Shown here piece after piece: positions 41,956 through 50,387 of a DNA stretch of 64,000 nucleotides. Position 1 is the first letter of the stretch. Each line of letters opens with the position of its first letter. The DNA is from Saccharopolyspora galaxeae (GTDB lineage Bacteria; Actinomycetota; Actinomycetes; Mycobacteriales; Pseudonocardiaceae): the NCBI RefSeq assembly GCF_016526145.1, contig NZ_JADDUE010000005.1:124001-188000 (forward strand), given 5' to 3'. The position numbers and the translations under genes were made by a program. Under the pieces are notes generated by a model, which was given only the letters and a program-made list of their open reading frames with translations, did no database searches and was not told where the DNA came from.

Positions 41956-42562
41956 TGCAAATCACCTCTCCGCACACCTCGGCGACCAGGCACCGAATTG
42001 CTCGAACGCTGTTGCCACCGCCGAACCACGCCCACGCCACACCGGGCTCGCGGCACCGGCGCGAGCTATCCGCGGCCGCCGTGCGTGCCCGCGTTCTGGC
42101 TGCGCAACGCGAAACGTCGCCCGGCGATAGCAGCGCTTCCAGTCAGGTACCCGGCTCTTGGGCAGAGGATTCCTGGAGGAAACGGCTCGCCTGGACCGCA
42201 CTGATCCTCCGGAGGGCGAGCTCGGCGGTAGCAGACGCCGGGTGCAGGTCGGAGCACAAGCAGGTCGGCTGCACCGGACAGCGGGCGCAGAGGTGTCTCG
42301 CCGGGGTTTGCGCCGCCGTCGGCTCGACCACCTCGACCGGTCGCGGGCGGCGTGGCGACGGCAAGATCGCGAACGAGGCGTAGTGTTCGTGGTGGTCGTT
42401 GTTTCTGGGTTCGTGTTTGCGCACGCTCGCAGGATGTTGATGCGGGCGAGCTGCTGTCTTTGGTGTTGCTGGAGTTGAGCCGCCGTCTGAGATCCCCGGC
42501 CCGGGATCGTCGCGCGGTGCGGCGGCCCGTGATACTTCCCATCTCTCGAACGGAGACAGCAC
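41956..42562. other. Gene-poor stretch with a WhiB-like relic and cspA leader
   Basis: 607 bases. The leftward strand holds a WhiB-like relic (42143-42370). The right part, ~42390-42562, precedes cspA and probably contains its promoter and a long 5' leader, as usual for cold shock genes. Confidence 0.5.
42143..42370 (-). pseudogene. WhiB-like fragment
   Basis: An open segment without a start contains ARHLCARCPVQPTCLCSDL, which reproduces the Wbl Fe-S spacing C-x2-C-x5-C, preceded by FAILPSP in the place of the LFFP motif. The first ligand Cys (expected ~30 residues upstream) and the GVWGG turn are missing, and the C-terminus does not resemble WhiB. Probably a relic; could instead be a small unrelated protein with a chance match. 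Confidence 0.4.
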
Positions 42563-42766
42563 ATGACGAACGGAACCGTGAAGTGGTTCAACTCGGAGAA
42601 GGGCTTCGGCTTCATCGCCCCTGACGAGGGCGGGCCGGACGTGTTCGTGCACTACTCGGCCATCGACGGCACGGGCTTCCGCAGTCTCGAGGAGAACCAG
42701 CAGGTGAGCTTCGAGGTGACCCAAGGCCCCAAGGGCGCCCAGGCGGAAGTCGTCCGCGCGATCTGA
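42563..42766 (+). CDS. cspA: Cold shock protein
   Basis: 67 residues. RNP-1 and RNP-2 motifs KGFGFI and VFVHYSAI; full CspA-type OB fold that binds single-stranded RNA/DNA. The start codon follows GGAGACAGCAC. A perfect hairpin terminator lies 10 bases after the stop. Confidence 0.97.
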   Translation: MTNGTVKWFNSEKGFGFIAPDEGGPDVFVHYSAIDGTGFRSLEENQQVSFEVTQGPKGAQAEVVRAI

Positions 42767-42776
42767 AATCACGCTC

Positions 42777-42799
42777 GGTGCCCCGCTTTGCGGGGCACC
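42777..42799 (+). terminator. Hairpin after cspA
   Basis: Perfect 10-bp stem GGTGCCCCGC/GCGGGGCACC around a TTT loop, 10 bases after the cspA stop. No U-run follows. Confidence 0.75.
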
Positions 42800-43060
42800 A
42801 GGGCACCCCCCAACACTGCTCCCGCGTCGCGCGGTCGAGCCGTGTCGATCCCGGGGCAGCGCCTTCGCGCCGGAGCGCGCCACTCGTGCCGAACAGCCCA
42901 CCACGGGCGCACGACATCCCGGCGAGTTTTCTCGCTCGCACACTTTTCCCGCCCGGTAGAGCCGAGTCCGTGACCGTCGCCCCGGCTCCCCGCGGACGTT
43001 CCCGAATCCAGCCACCTGCAGCCGCGACCGCTCGCGCCGGGTCGGCTGAGCCCTCTTATT
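42800..43060. other. Non-coding stretch
   Basis: About 260 bases between the cspA terminator and the STAS gene. No gene; holds the promoter of the STAS/DUF2188 pair. Confidence 0.35.
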
Positions 43061-43077
43061 GCATTGGAGTCCAATGC
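43061..43077. promoter_or_regulatory. Dyad spanning the ribosome binding site and start codon of the STAS-like gene
   Basis: GCATTGGAGTCCAATGC: eight-base arms around one central base. It covers the GGAG Shine-Dalgarno and the ATG at 43074. As DNA it is a good operator; as RNA the one-base loop would prevent a full hairpin. Confidence 0.4.
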
Positions 43078-43415
43078 GGACAACAACCCCCTGTCCCACT
43101 TTCCCAGCCGCTTTCCCGGTAGACGGTGACATCACCGGATCCGGAACATCCGCACTGGCCGAGAGGCTGTGGCTGCACCTGTTGACAGCGCCCCCGAACA
43201 CGGTCCTCGACCTCTCCGCGGCCGGTGACATCGACGACGCGGGCATCGATCTACTTGCCGCCGTGCGCACCTACGCGGCGCATCGCGGGCTGGCGTTCAG
43301 CGTGATCAATGCACGTTTACGGTTGCAGGACCCGTTGCTGGCCGCGGGAGTGCGCACATCGGCGCCGCAGGCCGCGTCCGCACCGGTACCGCTGCACACC
43401 GCGGCGAACGCATGA
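43074..43415 (+). CDS. STAS-like small protein
   Basis: 113 residues from ATG 43074 (GGAG five bases upstream). FPVDGDITGSGTSALAERLW, NTVLDLSAAGDIDDAGIDLL, AAVRTYAAHRGLAFSVINAR reproduce the STAS strand-helix order of anti-sigma antagonists; the position of the regulatory Ser is Asp-Asp here. The ATG of the next gene overlaps its stop, so the two are coupled. Confidence 0.65.
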   Translation: MRTTTPCPTFPAAFPVDGDITGSGTSALAERLWLHLLTAPPNTVLDLSAAGDIDDAGIDLLAAVRTYAAHRGLAFSVINARLRLQDPLLAAGVRTSAPQAASAPVPLHTAANA

Positions 43416-43591
43416 GCCGGCACACCAGGTACGTCTCCCGCACGCTGTCCGACGATGCGTGGCAGATCACCGATGCCGAAGGCCAGCACACCGCCCGGCT
43501 CACCGGCACCGAGAAAGACGCCATCGCACGCGCCCATCGCCAACTCGCCTCCCACGGCGGCGGCAACGTGCTGGTCACCGACCTCGAATGA
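43412..43591 (+). CDS. DUF2188-like small protein
   Basis: 59 residues, overlapping the previous stop (ATGA). SRHTRYVSRTLSDDAWQITD, TGTEKDAIARAHRQL and GGNVLVTDLE follow the DUF2188 pattern (W.V....G, TK.EAI..AR). Function unknown. Too short to be noticed by length alone, but the coupling and pattern support it. Confidence 0.65.
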   Translation: MSRHTRYVSRTLSDDAWQITDAEGQHTARLTGTEKDAIARAHRQLASHGGGNVLVTDLE

Positions 43592-43833
43592 CAGCATGCC
43601 CGGGCACTACCGCGAGCGCATCGATGTTGTGCAAGACGGGGCCTGTCGGTCCACGACGGCTGACCAAGTTCCTTCGGAACTGCGCAGCAGCACGCCACGA
43701 CGCGCCTCGATCAGAGAACCGCAGCATGGGCGCAGTCCGGTGCGGACGTTCGCCTGTACCTGCTGGAACGGGAATCAGCCATCGATGACGCGGAAATGGG
43801 TGCGGTCCCGGCCGCGGGACTAGCATCGGGGTC
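43592..43833. other. Spacer upstream of the LLM oxidoreductase
   Basis: 242 bases; no gene seen. No Cys-leader peptide like those at 24.7 and 59.3 kb was found here. Confidence 0.35.
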
Positions 43834-44721
43834 ATGGCTAAGATCGACTTCAGTTCCCGCGTCGGCGTGTGGTGGACCAGCGACGCCTGGCCGGTCCGCG
43901 ACGTCCAGGCGCACGCCCGCGAGATCGAGCAGCTGGGCTACGGCTCGCTGTTCTACGGCGAAGCGGCGGGCAAGGAATCGCTGACCCAGGCGGCGGCGCT
44001 GCTGGGCGCCACCGAACGGCTCGCGGTCGGCACCGGCATCGCCAACGTGCACGCCCGCGATGCGCTGGCGGCCGAGGCAGGCAGCCGGACGCTGAGCGCG
44101 CTGCACCCCGGCCGGTTCGTGCTCGGGCTCGGCGTCAGCCACGGCCCGCTGGTGGACAACACCTACGGCCGCTACGCCAAACCGCTGGCGACCATGCGGG
44201 ACTACCTGCAGAAGATGGACTCGGTTTCGGACAAGATCGAGCCCGGTGCGCCGCGACCGGCGAAGCTGCTGGCCGCGCTCGGGCCGAAGATGATCGAGCT
44301 GTCCGGCTCCGCGGCCGACGGCGCGCACCCGTACCTGATCACCCCGGAGCAGACCGCGCGCACCCGCGAACTGCTCGGGCCGGACAAGTGGATCGTCAGC
44401 GAGCAGGCCGTTGCGCTGACCACCGACCGCGAGACCGGGCTGCGCCGCGCGCACAACCACCTGGACATGTACTCGCGGCTGCCGAACTACCGGAATTCCT
44501 GGCTGCGGCAAGGCTTCGACGAGTCGGACGTGGTGGTCGGCGGCTCGGACAAGCTCGCCGACGGGGTCGTGGCGATGGGCGACACCGCCGTCATCGCCGA
44601 ACGGGTGCGGCAGCACTTCGAGGCCGGGGCCGACCACGTGGTGATCCAGGTGCTCGGCGACAGCCTCAGCGACGACCCGTTGCCCGCGCTGCGCGAACTC
44701 GCCCCGGCGCTGCTGGGCTGA
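43834..44721 (+). CDS. LLM-class F420-dependent oxidoreductase
   Basis: 295 residues, luciferase-like TIM barrel. VGVWWTSDAWPVRDVQAHAR, LGYGSLFYGEAAGKESLTQA, RLAVGTGIANVHARDALAAE and FVLGLGVSHGPLVDN are signatures of the TIGR03620-type F420 group found in mycobacteria and Pseudonocardiales. Cofactor assignment is by family. Substrate unknown. Confidence 0.88.
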   Translation: MAKIDFSSRVGVWWTSDAWPVRDVQAHAREIEQLGYGSLFYGEAAGKESLTQAAALLGATERLAVGTGIANVHARDALAAEAGSRTLSALHPGRFVLGLGVSHGPLVDNTYGRYAKPLATMRDYLQKMDSVSDKIEPGAPRPAKLLAALGPKMIELSGSAADGAHPYLITPEQTARTRELLGPDKWIVSEQAVALTTDRETGLRRAHNHLDMYSRLPNYRNSWLRQGFDESDVVVGGSDKLADGVVAMGDTAVIAERVRQHFEAGADHVVIQVLGDSLSDDPLPALRELAPALLG

Positions 44722-44808
44722 GCGTCGAGCCGTGCCCGGCGCCGATCGCTCGAGCGGCCGGTTCGCCGGCAAGCGCGGGCTCTGCGCCGCAGCGCAGCCA
44801 GGTGCCGG

Positions 44809-45825
44809 ATGCGGTCGGCGGCGCTGCGGCGGAGACTGCGTGCGCACTCGACCCCGACGACAGGAAGCCCGTTGCACACCGGTTCCGAACGACACCGGAT
44901 CGGCCCGCGGGTCCCCCGCGAGTGGTCGGTCTCCGGCAGCGGTGGTCCGCGTCCGTTCACCTCGTGGGTCGCCTACCGGACGCCGGACCGGTCGAGATAC
45001 CTGTGGGAGTCGCGGCACGGCCGCAAGGGGGCGGGGCCGGTCACCGCGACCGGCCGCGCCGCCCCGCACGTGCCGGTGGGCGCGCCGATCCCGAACCCGT
45101 GGCTGCGGTTCTGGGCCCCGCAGCGAATGGCCTGGTGGATCGCCGTCGCGTTCATGATCGGCTCGGTGTTGTTCGTCGCCGGGGCCGCCGGATCGCTGAT
45201 GCCGGAGGTGTTCGGCGGCCAGCACGCGATGGCCATCTACGCCGAGTCCTGCTACTTCCTGGGCGCGCTGCTCTACACCGTCAGCATCTACGGGCAGCTG
45301 TTCGAGAGCCTCAACTCCGACGACGAGGTCGGCATCGACCGCACCACGCACGCCCCGAGCCGCTACCGGTGGTTCGGGTTCGAGCCGCGGCGGTTGTCGT
45401 TCTGGACACCGTTCGTGCTGCTGATCGGCTCGCTGGTGTTCAACTACGAGACGATCTTCGCACTGGGAGCGAAAGCCGAGCTGCTGCCCGCGGCCGGGTT
45501 GTGGTGGACGAGCCTGCTCGGCAGCGTGCTGTTCCTGGTGTCCAGCGTGCTGCAGCTCGCCGAGGCCGGGCACGGCTACCTGAGCTTCGAGCCGCGGGAC
45601 GTGTCCTGGTGGGTCGGTGTGCTGTTCGTGCTCGGTTCCGTCGGGTTCATCGTGGGGTCGCTGCCCGGTTTCCCGGACGTCGGGCTGCCCACCGCGGAAG
45701 CGCCGCAAGGCGCGATCATCGTCAAGCTCGGCTTCCTGGCCGGGGGTGCGGCGTTCCTCGCCGGTAGCTACCTGATGCTGCCCGAGCTGTTCCTGCAGTT
45801 GCGCTCGCAGGGCCGTTCTCGGTGA
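44809..45825 (+). CDS. Multi-spanning membrane protein, YrhK-like repeats
   Basis: 338 residues. The first ~100 residues are hydrophilic and may be mis-started; from WWIAVAFMIGSVLFVAGAAG onward there are six helices in two similar halves (FWTPFVLLIGSLVFNYETIF, WWTSLLGSVLFLVSSVLQL, WWVGVLFVLGSVGFIVGS). The W..G..F..GS..F pattern resembles YrhK domains. Function not known. A shorter start at GTG/ATG near 45040-45130 cannot be excluded. Confidence 0.65.
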   Translation: MRSAALRRRLRAHSTPTTGSPLHTGSERHRIGPRVPREWSVSGSGGPRPFTSWVAYRTPDRSRYLWESRHGRKGAGPVTATGRAAPHVPVGAPIPNPWLRFWAPQRMAWWIAVAFMIGSVLFVAGAAGSLMPEVFGGQHAMAIYAESCYFLGALLYTVSIYGQLFESLNSDDEVGIDRTTHAPSRYRWFGFEPRRLSFWTPFVLLIGSLVFNYETIFALGAKAELLPAAGLWWTSLLGSVLFLVSSVLQLAEAGHGYLSFEPRDVSWWVGVLFVLGSVGFIVGSLPGFPDVGLPTAEAPQGAIIVKLGFLAGGAAFLAGSYLMLPELFLQLRSQGRSR

Positions 45826-45920
45826 AGTGTCGTGAACCTGCGCTGGATCTGCATCCACGTGATCGGTCACTGCGCGCACGCCGACCTCATCCGGGAGCGC
45901 ATCGACGGCCGCACCGGGGA

Positions 45921-46637
45921 TCACCACGGCACGGAGCTGCCGTCCCAGGAGAAGAACCGGCCCGTGGGGCCGTCCGCCGGTAGCCAAGCCAGCCGGACCG
46001 CCTCCGGCGCGACCTCCGCGGGGTCTCCGTCGGAACCGGCCGCCCTGGCGTTCAGGTCGGTCGCCCGCAGTCCCGGGGCGAGCGCGTTGACCTTGAACCC
46101 CTCCCCCGCCAGCGCCTGCGCGTAGAAGACGGTCAGCGCGTTGAGCGCGGCTTTCGACGAGCGGTATGCGGCCCCGTCGCCCCCGCTGACGCTGAACCCG
46201 TGATCGGGGTCGGTGCTCCAGGCCAACGATCCGGTCCCGCTGGAGATGTTGACGATGCGCGGCTGCGGCGACCGGCGCAGCGCGGGCAGGAAGGCGTTGG
46301 TGACGGCGAGGACGCCGTGCACGTTCGTCTCGTAGGTCCGCCGGAACTCCTCGATCCCGGTCTCCTGCGGCGGCGCGAGCGACGGCGCTATCCCCGCGTT
46401 GTTGACCAGCACGTCCAGCCGGTCGAGTTGCGCCGCGGCCCGGCCGATTGCGTCGCCGTCGGTCACGTCCAGCACCAGCGGGCGGGCTCCGCGGCCGATC
46501 TCCTCCGCGGCGCGCCGTCCGCGCTCGGCGTCCCGGGAGCCGACGTGCACCGCGCAGCCCTGCTGAGCGAGCAGCCGGGCGATTTCCTTGCCGATGCCCT
46601 TGTTGGCACCGGTGACGAGTGCTGTGCGATCGTTCAT
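45921..46637 (-). CDS. SDR oxidoreductase, carbonyl-reductase type
   Basis: 238 residues. TGANKGIG at 9-16, NNAG at 79-82, Ser ~132, YRSSK with Tyr 158 and Lys 162, SRDAERG indicates NADPH preference. The long insert before the Tyr (SLAWSTDPDHGFSVSGG) and ANKGIGKEIA are typical of plant/actinobacterial carbonyl reductase-like SDRs. Divergent from the MmyB-type regulator, which probably controls it. Confidence 0.88.
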   Translation of the reverse strand: MNDRTALVTGANKGIGKEIARLLAQQGCAVHVGSRDAERGRRAAEEIGRGARPLVLDVTDGDAIGRAAAQLDRLDVLVNNAGIAPSLAPPQETGIEEFRRTYETNVHGVLAVTNAFLPALRRSPQPRIVNISSGTGSLAWSTDPDHGFSVSGGDGAAYRSSKAALNALTVFYAQALAGEGFKVNALAPGLRATDLNARAAGSDGDPAEVAPEAVRLAWLPADGPTGRFFSWDGSSVPW

Positions 46638-46669
46638 GCCCCGAGGGTTCCCCGGCAGCGAGCAGCCTG

Positions 46670-46692
46670 CCAGGGACGAGTCGTACCAGGGA
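46670..46692. promoter_or_regulatory. Direct repeat between the SDR and MmyB-type regulator
   Basis: CCAGGGA at 46670-46676 and again at 46686-46692, 16 bases apart (about 1.5 helical turns), within the 63-base gap between the divergent starts. Candidate operator of the adjacent regulator. Confidence 0.4.
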
Positions 46693-46700
46693 GATCAGCT

Positions 46701-47510
46701 ATGCCCCGGCGGGAACTGGCCCGCTTCCTGCGCGCCCGCCGCGAGCGGCTGCGCCCGCAGGAGTTCGGTCTGCCCGCGGTCGCGGACCGGCGGACACCCG
46801 GGCTGCGGCGCGAAGAGGTCGCCGAGCTCGCGCACATCTCGGTCGACCACTACGTCCGGCTGGAGCAGGCGCGCGGCTCCCGCCCGTCGGCGCGCGTGCT
46901 CGATGCGCTGGCGCATTCGCTGCGGCTGACGCAGGCCGAACGCAGCCACTTGTTCCGGCTCGCCGATATGAGCGCGCCGCCCGGCAGCAGCGTCGCGCGG
47001 CAGGTCCGTCCGCACGTGGCGCAGCTGCTGCGGCGGCTGCCGGAGACCGCCGCGATCGTCACCGACGCCGGTTACGGGGTCGTCAGCTGGAACCCGCTGG
47101 CGCGGGAACTGCTCGGCGGAGATCCCGGCGATGCGGCGAACCTGGCCCGGCGCCGCTTCCTCGGCGGCGGACGGCTGCACGAGAGTTCCGGCTCAGCGGA
47201 GTTCGGCGACATCGTGGTCGCCCGGCTGCGCCGGGCGGCGGACCGCTACCCGCACGACCCGTCCCTCGCCGCACTGCTGGCCGAGCTCGACGCGGGAAGC
47301 GAGGAGTTCCGGCGCATCTGGGAGACCCGCCCGGTGCATGCTCCCGGGCACCGGACCAAGATCGTCGACCACCCGGTGGCGGGTGAGCTGCGGTTGAACT
47401 GCGACGTGCTGCTCGTTCCCGAAGACGATCAGGAAGTCGTGCTGATCACGGCCGATCCCGGTTCGCGTTCGGCGCGGCGGCTGCGCGGTCTGGCATCGCG
47501 AGCTGCGTGA
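46701..47510 (+). CDS. XRE regulator with MmyB-like ligand domain
   Basis: 269 residues. HTH at ~5-80 (FLRARRERLRPQEFGL, TPGLRREEVAELAHISVDHY, RLEQARGSRPSARVLDALAH) followed by the MmyB-type PAS-like domain (VTDAGYGVVSWNPLARELLG, IWETRPVHAPGHRTKIVDHP). Regulators of this family usually control an adjacent divergent SDR, here 45921-46637. ATG 46701 is behind GGGAG. Confidence 0.92.
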   Translation: MPRRELARFLRARRERLRPQEFGLPAVADRRTPGLRREEVAELAHISVDHYVRLEQARGSRPSARVLDALAHSLRLTQAERSHLFRLADMSAPPGSSVARQVRPHVAQLLRRLPETAAIVTDAGYGVVSWNPLARELLGGDPGDAANLARRRFLGGGRLHESSGSAEFGDIVVARLRRAADRYPHDPSLAALLAELDAGSEEFRRIWETRPVHAPGHRTKIVDHPVAGELRLNCDVLLVPEDDQEVVLITADPGSRSARRLRGLASRAA

Positions 47511-47561
47511 ACCGCCCTGGGGTGGTTCGCGAGCGGCGACCAGCCGCTCCGCGAAACCGCC

Positions 47562-48935
47562 TCACCGGCCGGTTCCGGACAGTTCGAGCTCCTCGAGGCT
47601 GCGGTTCGTCGTCTCCCGCACGCACAAGACCGTGAACACGATTGCCACTGCCGCGAACCCGGCGAAGATCCCGAACACCGCGCCGGCGCCGAACACCAGC
47701 AGCACCGGGAACAGCTGCGAGACCGCGAGGTTCGCGGACCAGTTCACGAACGAACCCGCGCCGACGCCGACCGAGCGCACTCGCAGCGGGAACTGCTCGG
47801 GCAGCAGCACCCACATCAACGGGCCCCAGCTCAGCGAGTACGCGACCTTGAACACCGCCAGGCACAGCAGCGCACCGACCGATCCGGCGAGGCTTTCCAG
47901 CAGCGCGAAGCCGAACAGCACCGCCAGCACCGCCATGCTCAGCAGCATCACCGCGCCGCCGGCCAGCAGCAGGCGGCGTCGCCCGAACCGGTCCACCACC
48001 CGCACCGTCACCAGTGTGGTCACAATGGACAGTGCGCCGAGCCCGACGCTGTTGAGCAGCGAGGCGCTGTCGCCGAAACCGGCCGCGTGCAGGATCGTCG
48101 GCGCGTAGTAGACGATCGTGTTGATCCCGATGAGCTGCTGCAACAGCGCGAGCCCGACCGCGATCAGCAGCGGCTTGCGCATCGCGGGTGCGAACAGCTC
48201 GCGCCACCGTCCCGCGCGTTGTTCGCTCTTGCCGGATTCGACCGCGCGCTGCACGTCGGCGACGACCTCGTCGGCCTCGGCCGGGTCGAGCTGGCGGGCC
48301 AGCACCCTGCGTGCCTCGTCGATGCGGCCGCGCGAGACCAGCCAGCGCGGCGTTTCCGGTGAGCGCCAGACGCCGTAGAGCAGCAGCGCCGAGGGCAGCA
48401 GGGCGATGCCGACCATCCAGCGCCAGGCCGCCCACGGCGAGAGCAGGAAGCTCGCCAGGTACGCCGCGAAGATGCCGATCGCGATCATCAGCTGGTTCAG
48501 CGTGGCGATGCCGCCGCGGTTGCGCGTCGGCGCCAGTTCCGAGAGGTACGTCGGTACCACGACCGAGGCGATTCCCACCGCCAGTCCGCCCAGCACGCGC
48601 GCGCCGACCAGGACACCGACGTTCGGCGCGAAGGCCATGCCGAGCGCGGCGACGCCGAAGACCACCGCCGCCACCTGCAGCACGCCGCGCCGCCCCCAGC
48701 GCTCGGCCAAGCTGCCCGCGACGATGCTGCCCGCGATGGCGCCCAGCATCAGCGAGCTGACCACCAGCCCTTGCAGCCAGGGCGACAGATTCATCTCCCG
48801 CTTGATGAACAGCAGCGCGCCCGCTGCGATGCCCTGGTCGTACCCGGCGAGGATGCCGCCGAAGGCGCCGAAGAAGAACACCGAGCGCGCCGCGGCGCCG
48901 GACGAACTCGCGGAAGTGCTTGGGGAGGCCGACAT
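47562..48935 (-). CDS. Sugar porter family MFS transporter
   Basis: 457 residues, 12 helices. GYDQGIAAGALLFI, ERWGRRGVLQ, then PTYLSELAPTRNRGGIATLN, PETPRWLVSRGR, QQLIGINTIVYYAPTI and PEQFPLRVRSVGVG give every sugar-porter signature (XylE/GalP group). Divergent from a ROK regulator, so a monosaccharide or glycoside is likely. Confidence 0.93.
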   Translation of the reverse strand: MSASPSTSASSSGAAARSVFFFGAFGGILAGYDQGIAAGALLFIKREMNLSPWLQGLVVSSLMLGAIAGSIVAGSLAERWGRRGVLQVAAVVFGVAALGMAFAPNVGVLVGARVLGGLAVGIASVVVPTYLSELAPTRNRGGIATLNQLMIAIGIFAAYLASFLLSPWAAWRWMVGIALLPSALLLYGVWRSPETPRWLVSRGRIDEARRVLARQLDPAEADEVVADVQRAVESGKSEQRAGRWRELFAPAMRKPLLIAVGLALLQQLIGINTIVYYAPTILHAAGFGDSASLLNSVGLGALSIVTTLVTVRVVDRFGRRRLLLAGGAVMLLSMAVLAVLFGFALLESLAGSVGALLCLAVFKVAYSLSWGPLMWVLLPEQFPLRVRSVGVGAGSFVNWSANLAVSQLFPVLLVFGAGAVFGIFAGFAAVAIVFTVLCVRETTNRSLEELELSGTGR

Positions 48936-49080
48936 TCCGTCATCTCCGCTCCGGGCAGGCGGGTGGGTTGCGAGGCAGCTTCGCAGCGGCCCCGAATTCC
49001 GTCAATGCTCCGTCAGAACCAGTGCGCATTAATGACGAGCCGTTGTCGTAATTCGCGCCGCCGGAGTAAGCTGCGCTGCC

Positions 49081-50292
49081 ATGAGCGATGCCGCCACCCC
49101 GCCCACCGCGCTGCACCGGTTGCGCCAGAGCAACGCGGAGCGGGTGCTGGACTGCCTGCGCAGGCACGGGCGACTGAGCCGGGCGGAGATCGCCGAGCAC
49201 AGCGGACTTTCCCGCACCACGCTGTCGACCATCCTCAGTGGACTCCTGCGGCGCGGTACCGTCGTGCAGGAGGAAGGGCGACCGCAGAACCGGCGCGGCC
49301 GCCCGACCGCGCTGCTGACGCTGAACCCGTCCGCCGGGCAGTACGCCGGAGTGGAACTCGGACGCCACCGGCTGCGCATGGTGATCGCCGACGCCGCGCA
49401 CCAGGTGCAGGCTCGGGAGGAACTTCCCTACGGTGCGGCGCGCAGCGCGGGCGCGCGGCTGGCGCTGGCCGAACGCTCGCTGCGGGACCTGGCGGCTCGG
49501 CACGGCATCACGCTGGATGCGCTGACCGGCATCGGCGTGGGCTCCACCGGCCCGGGTGAGGCCGTTTCCGCCCCCGCGAGCGGACTCGCGGAAAGCGTCC
49601 GGGCCGGACGCGCGCGAGTCGCCGACCGGCTCGCGCGGGCGTTCGGGGTGCGGGTCGACGCGGACAACAACTCCCGGCTCACCGCGCTGGCCGAAGCTAC
49701 CCGCTCCGGCGCGGGCGGGGATCTGCTCTACGTGCACTTCTCGCACGGCGTCGGGGGCGGCCTGATCATCGGCGGGCAACTGGTGCGCGGAGTCGGTGGC
49801 GTGGCCGCCGAGGTCGGGCACCTGTGCGTAGATCCCGGCGGGGCGGCCTGCTGGTGCGGCGGGCACGGCTGCCTGGAGCTGCACGCCTCGGTTCCCGCGC
49901 TGCTGCGCACGACCGGGCACCGGAATTGGGCGGTGCTGCGCGACGCGCTCGAACGGGGGCGCGCGGCGGAGCAGGAGGCGGTGCGCGCGGCAGGTGCGCA
50001 CGCGGGCAATGCGCTCGCCGCGATGTGCACGGCGGTGAACCCGGGGCGCATCGTGCTGGGCGGCGAACTCACCGATCTCGGTGAGGCTTTTCAGCGCCCG
50101 TTGCGGGACGCCCTCGCCGGTCGCGGCATGCGGGCGCTGCGCCGGATCGACATCAGCACGTCGACCGTCGCGCCTTGGGGCGGCGCGCTGGGCGGGCTGG
50201 CGTTGGCACTGCGCGAATCCCCGCTGCTGGCGCGCTACCCGGTGCCCGCGGACGCCGACGGCGACCCCGATGCGGCCGCCGGAGCGCAGTGA
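49081..50292 (+). CDS. ROK-family transcriptional repressor
   Basis: 403 residues. N-terminal winged HTH (RLRQSNAERVLDCLRRHGRL, SRAEIAEHSGLSRTTLSTIL), then ROK kinase-like domain with GIGVGSTGPG, DADNNSR, SHGVGGGLIIGG, EVGHL and the zinc motif CWCGGHGCLE. Typical NagC/Mlc/XylR repressor that senses a sugar. Divergent from the MFS gene and 96 bases upstream of the sulfatase, so it may control both. Confidence 0.93.
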   Translation: MSDAATPPTALHRLRQSNAERVLDCLRRHGRLSRAEIAEHSGLSRTTLSTILSGLLRRGTVVQEEGRPQNRRGRPTALLTLNPSAGQYAGVELGRHRLRMVIADAAHQVQAREELPYGAARSAGARLALAERSLRDLAARHGITLDALTGIGVGSTGPGEAVSAPASGLAESVRAGRARVADRLARAFGVRVDADNNSRLTALAEATRSGAGGDLLYVHFSHGVGGGLIIGGQLVRGVGGVAAEVGHLCVDPGGAACWCGGHGCLELHASVPALLRTTGHRNWAVLRDALERGRAAEQEAVRAAGAHAGNALAAMCTAVNPGRIVLGGELTDLGEAFQRPLRDALAGRGMRALRRIDISTSTVAPWGGALGGLALALRESPLLARYPVPADADGDPDAAAGAQ

Positions 50293-50328
50293 CCATTGCG
50301 GACCCATCGACCGTCCACTGCGGACCAA

Positions 50329-50366
50329 CGATCGTCCGGACAGGAACCGATCGTCCGGCAAGGAAC
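50329..50366. promoter_or_regulatory. Tandem 19-bp repeat upstream of the sulfatase
   Basis: CGATCGTCCGGACAGGAAC followed directly by CGATCGTCCGGCAAGGAAC (two mismatches), 22 bases before the sulfatase start. Candidate operator, possibly of the upstream ROK repressor. Confidence 0.5.
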
Positions 50367-50387
50367 CAACGACCGCGAGGAGCCGGC

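Noticed and set aside
43834-44721. A third Cys-leader controlled LLM gene
   Set aside because: No HVDL-type peptide in the 240 bases upstream.
43711-45987. Open frame of ~758 codons (-) opposite the LLM oxidoreductase and membrane protein genes
   Set aside because: Composition of an antisense shadow (His/Arg/Gln-rich); the two rightward genes show clear family motifs.
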